In this document: positions 1 to 5,801 of the stretch, piece by piece | Position numbering within the stretch: the stretch's first letter is position 1 | Layout: every line of letters begins with the position of its first letter | Assembly: GCA_030065975.1 (NCBI GenBank) | Contig: JASJCN010000018.1 | Location: 1 to 45,819 of the forward strand | DNA: 45,819 nt | Source: Myxococcota bacterium | GTDB taxonomy: Bacteria > Myxococcota_A > UBA9160 > UBA6930 | Direction: 5' to 3' | The notes under the pieces: generated by a model | Told to the model about the DNA's origin: nothing | Database searches by the model: none | Seen by the model: only the letters and a program-made list of their open reading frames with translations | Translations under genes and position numbers: made by a program

Positions 1-1
1 G

Positions 2-352
2 GACGTGTGTCCCTTCGAGGCCAAGGCCGAGGGCCGCACCTGGCCCGATCCACTGGGGCTGCGCGCGCGCCTGGACGCGCGGCCCGAGTGGCGGGCGCCG
101 ACCCTCGCCTGGCTGCTCGAGCTCGACGCGGAGGCGCACCGCACCGCCACCCGGCGGACCGCTCTGCGTCGGGAAGGGCACCGCGGCCTGATCCGCAACG
201 CGCTCGTGGCGGCCGGCAACAGCCGATCGCCGGCACTGCGGAGCGCCATCGAGCGACACGCGGCGGGGGAGGACCCGGTGCTGGCCGAGCACGCACGCTG
301 GGCCCTGGCCCGCCTCGACTCGGCGGACGGCGGGGTTTCGGGCTCCGCCTAG
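2..352 (+). CDS. queG: Epoxyqueuosine reductase QueG, C-terminal part (5' truncated by window edge)
   Basis: QueG reduces epoxyqueuosine to queuosine in the tRNA wobble position, using cobalamin and two 4Fe-4S clusters in the cytoplasm. The visible 116 residues begin at DVCPFE, which matches the last cluster-binding Cys-Pro of the ferredoxin-like module. They continue into the helical C-terminal region with the family signature LIRNALVAAGNS and a closing DPVLAEHARWALARL. The start lies outside the window. The TAG stop at 350-352 overlaps the stop of the convergent methyltransferase gene in a shared CTAG. The assignment rests on the C-terminal signature only, but that signature is distinctive. 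Confidence 0.85.
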   Translation, partial: DVCPFEAKAEGRTWPDPLGLRARLDARPEWRAPTLAWLLELDAEAHRTATRRTALRREGHRGLIRNALVAAGNSRSPALRSAIERHAAGEDPVLAEHARWALARLDSADGGVSGSA

Positions 353-867
353 GTCGGCTTGCGCGCGAGCAACCGGGCCGTCTCCCAGGGGCGCCCGGCC
401 TCCTCGACGCGGCCCTCGCGCAGCACCTCGGTCCGCAGGCCCGGGAAGAGTCCGCCGAGCTCCCCTTCATCGAGCAAAAACGCTGGATTTCCGGGCCCAT
501 GAGGGAGCTTTCCCTGAAGCCGGGTGAAGGTCTCGTAGAGCAGGATGCCCCCGGGCCGGAGGATCCGCTCGATCTCGGGCGAGAGGGGCCGGAACAGGAA
601 GCGGAACACGAGGACTGCTGCGCAAGCTCCCGTCGCGATGGGGATTCGCGCCTCCGCTTCGAGGTCCGCGCGCACCCGATGGATGCCCTCGGGCAGCAGG
701 CGGAGTGCGGCGTCGTTGCGGTCGAGCCCGATCACCTGGCTACCGAAGTCGCGGCAGGCGGCCGTGTTGCGGCCGCGGCCGCAGGCGAGGTCGAGGATGG
801 GGCCGCGCGCGCCCGCCTCCCGGAGCGCGCCTTCGTGCTCGAGCAGGAACGCCGCGGGCTGCGTCAG
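349..867 (-). CDS. Class I SAM-dependent methyltransferase (TehB-like), probable non-ATG start
   Basis: About 172 residues with a Rossmann methyltransferase core. Motif I is ILDLACGRGRN (about residues 24-34) and the acidic loop is VIGLDRND (about 46-52). A later ILRPGGILLYETF segment (post-motif III) is typical of TehB-like small-molecule methyltransferases. The substrate is unknown. No ATG, GTG or TTG lies in a sensible position. The frame stays open far upstream only as antisense-quality sequence inside the phosphodiesterase gene. The most economical start is a CTG at 865-867 overlapping the upstream TGA (864-866). Translational coupling to the upstream gene is inferred. The function class is solid; the start is not. 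Confidence 0.7.
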   Translation of the reverse strand: MTQPAAFLLEHEGALREAGARGPILDLACGRGRNTAACRDFGSQVIGLDRNDAALRLLPEGIHRVRADLEAEARIPIATGACAAVLVFRFLFRPLSPEIERILRPGGILLYETFTRLQGKLPHGPGNPAFLLDEGELGGLFPGLRTEVLREGRVEEAGRPWETARLLARKPT

Positions 868-1694
868 GCCGTCCCTCCGGCCGGGTCGCTCACGCCATGC
901 GCGTCGGCCACCTGGCGCAGCCGGGCCGGGAAGTCGCTCATCACGCCGTCGACGCCGAGCTCGAGCAGCCTGCGCATCTCGCTCTCGTCGTTGACCGTCC
1001 ACACGTGGACCTCGACCTCGTGGGCATGGCAGTAGGCGAGCAGCTCCGGCGTGACGAGGGGGTTGGGGCCGAAGTGCGTGGGGATCTGCAGCGCCATGGG
1101 CTCGCGGGGCGGCGGCTCGCCTCGTCCGGCCGCCTTGATGAAGCCCACGATGTCTCCCAGGCTCGCGCCCATCGCCGTCTCGAGGCCGTCCTTCGCGAGC
1201 GCGGCGCGCAGGGCGGCCATCGTGTCGTCCTCGCCCGCCGCGAGCAGGCACTTCCCCGCGCGGTCGTGCTCACGGATCAGCTGCAGGGTGGCCTCGATCA
1301 GGAGCGGGTCGTTCTCCTTGATCTCGACGTTGAAGTGAATTCCCGGGAACTGCTCGAAGGCCTCGGCCAGGGTCGGGATCTGGAAGCCCGCGCCGCGATG
1401 GGGATGGGTCCGGCCTGCGTCGGGGCTGAAGCCGTGGCCCGCGTCGAGGCGGCGCAGGTCGTCGAGGGAGCGCTCCCAGATCGGACCCGAGGCATCCGTC
1501 GTGCGGGCGAGGTCGGCGTCGTGGTGGATCACGACGTGGCCGTCGGCCGAGCGGTGCACGTCGGTCTCGATCAAGGTCGCCCCCTGCTCGAGGGCGCGAG
1601 CGAAGGCGGGCAGCGTGTTCTCGGGCAGCTCGCCGCTGGCGCCGCGGTGTCCGAAGAGCCGCGGCCGGGGCAGGTCGAAGAACGGATGTCGCAA
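864..1694 (-). CDS. ugpQ: Glycerophosphodiester phosphodiesterase (GDPD/UgpQ family)
   Basis: 276 residues, a typical single-domain cytoplasmic GDPD that would hydrolyse glycerophosphodiesters to glycerol-3-phosphate and an alcohol. The signature GHRGASGELPENT (15-27) carries catalytic His16. IETDVH (42-47) supplies metal ligands Glu43 and Asp45, and HHD (57-59) the second catalytic His. FNVEIKEN is the metal-binding Glu strand and VWTVND the late family motif. The start is TTG at 1692-1694, supported by a GGAGG about 6 nt upstream on the minus strand. No signal peptide is visible. It overlaps the methyltransferase gene by 4 nt and is divergent from dcd. The symbol is by family, not proven orthology. 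Confidence 0.88.
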   Translation of the reverse strand: MRHPFFDLPRPRLFGHRGASGELPENTLPAFARALEQGATLIETDVHRSADGHVVIHHDADLARTTDASGPIWERSLDDLRRLDAGHGFSPDAGRTHPHRGAGFQIPTLAEAFEQFPGIHFNVEIKENDPLLIEATLQLIREHDRAGKCLLAAGEDDTMAALRAALAKDGLETAMGASLGDIVGFIKAAGRGEPPPREPMALQIPTHFGPNPLVTPELLAYCHAHEVEVHVWTVNDESEMRRLLELGVDGVMSDFPARLRQVADAHGVSDPAGGTA

Positions 1695-1728
1695 GGCAGG
1701 CCTCCGTGGGAGCCCTCCGCAGGGCCCC

Positions 1729-1755
1729 TTGTGCCGGGGAACGAAACGATATCAT
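1729..1755 (+). promoter_or_regulatory. Possible sigma-70-type promoter for dcd
   Basis: TTGTGC (1729-1734), a 15-bp spacer and TATCAT (1750-1755), which matches the -10 consensus at five of six positions. It lies 27 bp upstream of the dcd ATG in the 88-bp divergent spacer. The spacer length is short for sigma-70, so the call is tentative. Confidence 0.3.
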
Positions 1756-1782
1756 CCGCGCCCCCATGCATGAGCGCGGCCG

Positions 1783-2295
1783 ATGGCGGTCCTGACCCAC
1801 GACGAGATCCAGCGCGAGCTGCAGACGGGCCGGCTCGAGATCACGCCGCTCGCCGAGGACCAGATCGGCCCCGCCTCGGTCGACCTCACGCTCGGCGACG
1901 AGATCCGGGTGTTCTCCCCGGGAAGCACGCCGATCCCGGTGCGCGAGGACACCGAGCCCCACGACTACACGGCGCCCGCCCGCATCGACGGCGCGTTCCA
2001 CCTCTTGCCCGGCGCGACCATCCACGGCGTGACGCGCGAGCACGTGCGCATGCCGCGCGACCTCTGCGGCTTCCTCGAGGGGCGCAGCCGCTTCGCGCGC
2101 CTCGGGCTCATGATCCACGTCACCTCGGCCTTCGTGCAGCCGGGGATGAGCGGGCGCCAGGTGCTCGAGATGAGCAACGTGGCGGGCCGCACCCTCGAGC
2201 TGCACGCGGGCGTTCGCGTGTGCCAGCTCGTGCTGCTCCGCGCCGAGGGGGAGGCCGAGTACCGGGGCCGCTTCGTGGAGCAGGATGGGCCCTGA
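1783..2295 (+). CDS. dcd: dCTP deaminase
   Basis: 170 residues. Dcd deaminates dCTP to dUTP (and in some bifunctional members on to dUMP), feeding dTMP synthesis. Visible motifs are PASVDLTLGDE (30-40), the nucleotide-binding GRSRFARLGL (100-109) and the catalytic-Glu region QVLEMSN (Glu129). It is shorter than E. coli Dcd and lacks that protein's C-terminal extension. It starts at the ATG at 1783; the upstream Shine-Dalgarno match is weak. The dtd gene follows after 21 nt and is probably co-transcribed. The choice between monofunctional and bifunctional deaminase/dUTPase cannot be settled by eye. Confidence 0.9.
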   Translation: MAVLTHDEIQRELQTGRLEITPLAEDQIGPASVDLTLGDEIRVFSPGSTPIPVREDTEPHDYTAPARIDGAFHLLPGATIHGVTREHVRMPRDLCGFLEGRSRFARLGLMIHVTSAFVQPGMSGRQVLEMSNVAGRTLELHAGVRVCQLVLLRAEGEAEYRGRFVEQDGP

Positions 2296-2316
2296 GCCGG
2301 AGCCCGGGGAGCGTCC

Positions 2317-2766
2317 GTGAGAGCCGTGGTCCAGCGCGTGACCCACGCGGAGGTCTCGGTCGGCGGCGAGATCGTCGGACGCATGCAGGCGGGGCTGCTG
2401 GCCCTGGTCGGCGTGGCGAAGGACGACGGGCCCGCCGATGCCGAGGAGCTGGCGCGCAAGCTCGTGCACCTGCGCATCCTCGACGACGCCGAGGGGCGCA
2501 TGAACCAGAGCCTGCTCGACCAGGGCGGGACGCTCGGGGTGGTGTCGCAGTTCACGCTCCTCGGCGACGTGCGCAAGGGACGCCGCCCCTCGTGGTCCGA
2601 GGCGGCGCCGCCGGAGCAGGCGGAGCCGCTCGTGGCCGCGGTGGTGGAGGCGGCGCGGGCGGCCGGGGTGGCCGTGGTCGAAGGGCGCTTCCGCGCCGAG
2701 ATGCAGGTCCACCTGTGCAACGACGGGCCCGTCACCCTGCTGTTGGACACGCGCCGTCAGTTCTGA
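2317..2766 (+). CDS. dtd: D-aminoacyl-tRNA deacylase
   Basis: 149 residues, the usual Dtd length. The enzyme hydrolyses D-aminoacyl-tRNA and Gly-tRNA(Ala), acting as a chiral proofreader. The N-terminal MRAVVQRVTHAEVSV, the active-site SQFTLLGD (77-84) and the cross-subunit NDGPVT (135-140) are all present and intact. The GTG start at 2317 is supported by GGGGAG about 6 nt upstream. It lies 21 nt after dcd on the same strand. Confidence 0.95.
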   Translation: MRAVVQRVTHAEVSVGGEIVGRMQAGLLALVGVAKDDGPADAEELARKLVHLRILDDAEGRMNQSLLDQGGTLGVVSQFTLLGDVRKGRRPSWSEAAPPEQAEPLVAAVVEAARAAGVAVVEGRFRAEMQVHLCNDGPVTLLLDTRRQF

Positions 2767-2933
2767 CGGCCGCGCTGAGGGCGTTGCCGAGGGCCCCGGC
2801 CGCCGCCGCCTTCATCTACGGTCCCCGCGGGCTTGACCCCTGCGGATCCAAGTAAGACACTCCGCTGAGTGGGGAGAGGCGGCGCCCCCACGCCGCCCTC
2901 GAACGAAAACACGTGAGAGGGAGTGCAACCCAA

Positions 2934-3374
2934 GTGAACCGAAGCGTTCTTCGTCGTCTTTCGAATCGCCACCCGCGCCTGTCGGGCCTCGTCGCGGCCG
3001 GCTTGGTGGCCGGCCTGCTCGTCGCGGGAACGGCGGCTCCGGCCTCCGCGGGAACCGCCCGCGAGGTGGGCCGTGGCCTCGTCGTGGTCGGGACCAACCT
3101 GCTCTACATGCCCACCAAGCTCGTGTACGCCACGGGCGGGGCGCTCGTCTCGGGCGTCGCATGGCTCTTCTCGGGCGGCGACGCCGAGGTGGCCGGGCCC
3201 ATCGCGGCCTCGTCGCTGCGCGGCGACTACGTCGTCACGCTCGACCACCTGGACCGCAAGGACCGGCTCGAGTTCATCGGTCGCACCGATGCCCAGCGCC
3301 AGGCCGAGGAGCGGGCTCGCTGGGGCGAGGAGCAGGTGTCCACGTGGGACGGATCGTCCCAGGAGGGCTTCTAG
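2934..3374 (+). CDS. Small secreted or membrane-anchored hypothetical protein
   Basis: 146 residues from a GTG at 2934, chosen because GAGAGGGAG ends about 10 nt upstream; a GTG at 2913 would add seven residues. A basic N-terminus (VLRRLSNRHPR) precedes a hydrophobic stretch ending in a signal-peptidase-like APASA. The mature part has a second hydrophobic patch (NLLYMPTKLVYATGGALVSGVAWLF, read as two adjoining segments), then a polar tail with a DHLDRKDRLEFIGR segment and an Arg/Glu-rich end. I do not recognise a named family. The gene is preceded by about 167 bp without genes and followed by two GC hairpins, so it may be its own transcription unit. Confidence 0.6.
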   Translation: MNRSVLRRLSNRHPRLSGLVAAGLVAGLLVAGTAAPASAGTAREVGRGLVVVGTNLLYMPTKLVYATGGALVSGVAWLFSGGDAEVAGPIAASSLRGDYVVTLDHLDRKDRLEFIGRTDAQRQAEERARWGEEQVSTWDGSSQEGF

Positions 3375-3382
3375 GCCCGCCA

Positions 3383-3465
3383 GCCCCCCGGATGGCTCGG
3401 GGGCGGCGTCACCCGTCGGGTCGCCGCTGATGCGCTCCCGTCCGGGCCCTCGGGCCCGGGACGGG
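3383..3465 (+). terminator. Two tandem GC-rich hairpins (possible terminator without U-tract)
   Basis: The first is GCCCCC (3383-3388) pairing with GGGGGC (3399-3404) around a short loop. The second is CCCGTCCGGGCCC (3437-3449) pairing with GGGCCC-G-GGACGGG (3452-3465) with one bulged G. They follow the small secreted gene and precede ccdA. Neither has a T-run, so intrinsic termination is uncertain. Confidence 0.4.
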
Positions 3466-3487
3466 GGCGGGCCAGCGGCCCGAACCC

Positions 3488-4300
3488 GTGAAACGCGGCC
3501 TCCCGGCCGACATCCGAGGTTTCATGCAGGAAGGGCTCAGCATCGCCACGTTCGGCGCCGCCTTCGGGGCGGGCCTGATCTCGGTGCTCTCGCCTTGCGT
3601 GATGCCGCTGATGCCGGCCTATCTTTCGCTGATCTCCGGCATCTCGGTCGACGAGATGCGGGACGACGTCTCGCCCGATCTGCGCCGCCGGATCCTGCTC
3701 GGCTGCACCGGCTTCGTGGCCGGCTTCTCCACGATCTTCATCCTGCTCGGGGCCTCGGCGACGGTGGTGGGCCACGTGCTGCAGACCTGGCGCGTGGAGA
3801 TCGGTGGCTTCGAGGTCTCCGCGGTGCAGATCGCGGGGCTCGTGATCATCGCGATGGGCCTGCATCTGATGGGCTGGCTGCCGATCCCGGCCCTCTACCG
3901 GGACACCCGCTTCCAGGGGGCCGCCGAGCCGCGGGGCTTCCTCGGCACGTATCTCGTCGGCGCCGCCTTCGCCTTCGGCTGGTCGCCGTGCGTGGGGCCG
4001 ATCCTGGGCGGCATCCTCACCATCGCCGCGAGCCGCGAGACGGTGGGCGCCGGCATGGCGCTGCTCGCCGTCTACTCCCTGGGCCTGGGCCTGCCGTTCT
4101 TCCTGGCCGGCTGGTCCATCGAGTTCTTCTTCCGGGCGCTCGGCCGCATGCGTCGCCACTTCCGCACCCTGGAGCTCGTCTCCGGCGGGCTGCTCGTCGC
4201 GCTCGGCGTGCTGGTGGTGAGCAACCGGCTGGCGCTGCTGAACGACTACTTCGGCTTCCTGAACACGGTCGTCGAGAAGGCCGAGTCGTGGCTCCTCTAG
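3488..4300 (+). CDS. ccdA: CcdA-type cytochrome c biogenesis / thiol-disulfide transmembrane protein
   Basis: 270 residues. CcdA carries electrons from cytoplasmic thioredoxin across the inner membrane to periplasmic thiol-redox proteins. The two functional cysteines lie in SPCVMPLMP (Cys37) and GWSPCVGPILG (Cys168), the family's paired SPC(V)xP motifs, within about six hydrophobic helices. The start is either GTG at 3488 or, equally plausible, ATG at 3524 (12 residues shorter, with GAGG close upstream). It overlaps the thioredoxin-fold gene by 13 nt, and the two probably form one redox relay. Confidence 0.9.
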   Translation: MKRGLPADIRGFMQEGLSIATFGAAFGAGLISVLSPCVMPLMPAYLSLISGISVDEMRDDVSPDLRRRILLGCTGFVAGFSTIFILLGASATVVGHVLQTWRVEIGGFEVSAVQIAGLVIIAMGLHLMGWLPIPALYRDTRFQGAAEPRGFLGTYLVGAAFAFGWSPCVGPILGGILTIAASRETVGAGMALLAVYSLGLGLPFFLAGWSIEFFFRALGRMRRHFRTLELVSGGLLVALGVLVVSNRLALLNDYFGFLNTVVEKAESWLL

Positions 4301-4830
4301 CGCGCCGCCGCGGGCAGCGGACGTTCGGGCCCTTCGGGCCCTTGGTTCTGGCCGGTCTCGCGCTGGTCCTCCTGCCGAGCCTCTCGTGCGGCACCGGTGA
4401 GCCGGGCGCCGAGAGCGTGCGCATCGCGCCGGACTTCACGTTGCCGGTGCTCGGCGGCGGCGAGATGGATCTCGCCTCGCTGCGGGGCAAGACCGTGGTG
4501 GTCGATTTCTGGGCCACCTGGTGTGCCCCCTGCGTGCATCAGATCCCGATCCTGAACGCCTTCCAGAGCGCCCACGAGGGCGAGGCGGTGGTCCTGGGCG
4601 TGTCGGTGGACACGGCGGGGGAGGACGTAGTGGGGGCCTTCGCGGACGAGCACGAGGTGTCCTACCCGGTCCTCCTCGGCGATGCCGACCTGGCCCGGCG
4701 CTACGGAGCCCTGGGCTTCCCGGCGCTCTTCGTGGTGCGCCCCGACGGCACGATCTCCTACTCCCACGTGGGGCTCGTCGATGCCGAGGCCCTCGAGGCC
4801 GCCGTGGCCGAGGCCCGCGAGGGGGCCTGA
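4288..4830 (+). CDS. TlpA/ResA-type membrane-anchored thioredoxin
   Basis: 180 residues from a GTG at 4288 inside the end of ccdA. The N-terminus is basic and then hydrophobic (LVLAGLALVLLPSLS) before Cys34. The lipobox SLSC is atypical, so it may be a lipoprotein or an uncleaved anchor. The thioredoxin fold begins at IAPDFTLP (about 46-53). The active site is WATWCAPC with Cys79/Cys82, and the cis-Pro loop is GFPALFVV. Family members reduce apocytochrome c or other periplasmic disulfides. The overlap with ccdA, which would keep it reduced, supports this role. The specific client is unknown. Confidence 0.88.
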   Translation: MAPLARRRGQRTFGPFGPLVLAGLALVLLPSLSCGTGEPGAESVRIAPDFTLPVLGGGEMDLASLRGKTVVVDFWATWCAPCVHQIPILNAFQSAHEGEAVVLGVSVDTAGEDVVGAFADEHEVSYPVLLGDADLARRYGALGFPALFVVRPDGTISYSHVGLVDAEALEAAVAEAREGA

Positions 4831-4893
4831 GGGCCGTCTCCCGGGGCCTCAAGGGCCCTCAAGAAAGGCTCGCGGACGGCCGATCCGGTCTCC

Positions 4894-5538
4894 GTGTCGA
4901 GCTCTGCCCGAATCGAGGACACCCAGTTCCGGGTCCAGCGAAGCTACGAGCGGACCCTGCGGCCCGGAGACGTCCTGTACGACGAGGGCGAGCGGGGCGA
5001 TCGCCTCTACGTGATCCAGGCCGGGCAGATGGACATGAGCCGCGCCCACGCCGGCGGCCGCAAGCTCGTGGCCCGGCTCGGGCCGGGAGAGCTCTTCGGC
5101 GAGATGGGCGTCCTGCTCGGCCGTCCGCGCACCCAGCGCGCCGAGGCCGCAAGCGACGTCCGGCTGCTCGAGATCGACCCGGTGACCTTCGAGGGCATGT
5201 GCGTCGAGCAGCCCGAGATCGCGATCCGCGTGATCCAGCGGCTGGCGGCGCGAGCGATCGACCTGGAGCAGCGGCTCTCGGCCCTCGGGGCCGAAGACCT
5301 GCTGCGGCCCGTCGTCCGGGTCATCCTGCGCAGCGCCCAGCCGGGAGCCGGCGACGAGGGCGTGGCGGGCTACGACACGAGCCTCCGCGAGCTCGCCCAG
5401 AAGGCCGGGCTCTCCATGCTCGAGGCCTACCGGGCCCTGGGCCAGCTCCTCGACCGCCGCCTGGTCAAGCTGATCGACGACTCGATCCAGGTTCCGGACC
5501 TCGAGGCGCTCTCGTCGGCGCTCGATCCCGCGGACTGA
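4894..5538 (+). CDS. Crp/Fnr-family regulator (cyclic-nucleotide-binding domain plus winged helix)
   Basis: 214 residues from a GTG. The N-terminal effector domain (about 18-100) has LRPGDVLYDEGERGDRLYVI and the phosphate-binding-cassette-like GELFGEMGVLLGRPRTQRA (65-83). A dimerisation helix follows (about 105-130). The C-terminal helix-turn-helix (about 162-190, SLRELAQKAGLSMLEAYRAL) is a less standard Crp winged helix. There are no Cys clusters, so it is not an oxygen-sensing Fnr. Whether it binds cAMP, c-di-GMP or nothing cannot be told from sequence. It stands alone between the redox pair and lptD; no regulon is evident. Confidence 0.85.
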   Translation: MSSSARIEDTQFRVQRSYERTLRPGDVLYDEGERGDRLYVIQAGQMDMSRAHAGGRKLVARLGPGELFGEMGVLLGRPRTQRAEAASDVRLLEIDPVTFEGMCVEQPEIAIRVIQRLAARAIDLEQRLSALGAEDLLRPVVRVILRSAQPGAGDEGVAGYDTSLRELAQKAGLSMLEAYRALGQLLDRRLVKLIDDSIQVPDLEALSSALDPAD

Positions 5539-5552
5539 GCCCACCCGGGCGT

Positions 5553-5640
5553 CGCCACCCCGTCGGGCGGCGCAGCCGCCACCCCGTCGCGCGGCGCAGC
5601 CGCCGGTCGCGGCGCCTTCGCGCCACGCAGCCGCCGGTGG
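5553..5640 (+). repeat. Degenerate tandem repeat with nested hairpins downstream of the Crp-like gene
   Basis: Two adjacent 24-bp units (5553-5576 and 5577-5600) differ at one base. A third, degraded unit ends in the same CACGCAGC-type tail near 5631. Each junction makes a short hairpin; the clearest is GGCGGC-GCA-GCCGCC at 5566-5580. The rest of the gap (5641-5801) shows nothing else I can support. It could end crp transcription or be replication slippage. Confidence 0.55.
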
Positions 5641-5801
5641 CCGCCTGCAACCGCCGCTCCAGGCCCCCGATTTGTCCGCGATTTTCCCCGCGCGAATCCG
5701 CCGTCCAGTCTGGGCGAGCGAGCCGCCTTTCGGTAGCGTCCGCGCCCAGGAGCCGGCGGAGGGGCCGGTCGTGGGGGAATTTGCAGGCGCCGCTCTCGCA
5801 G

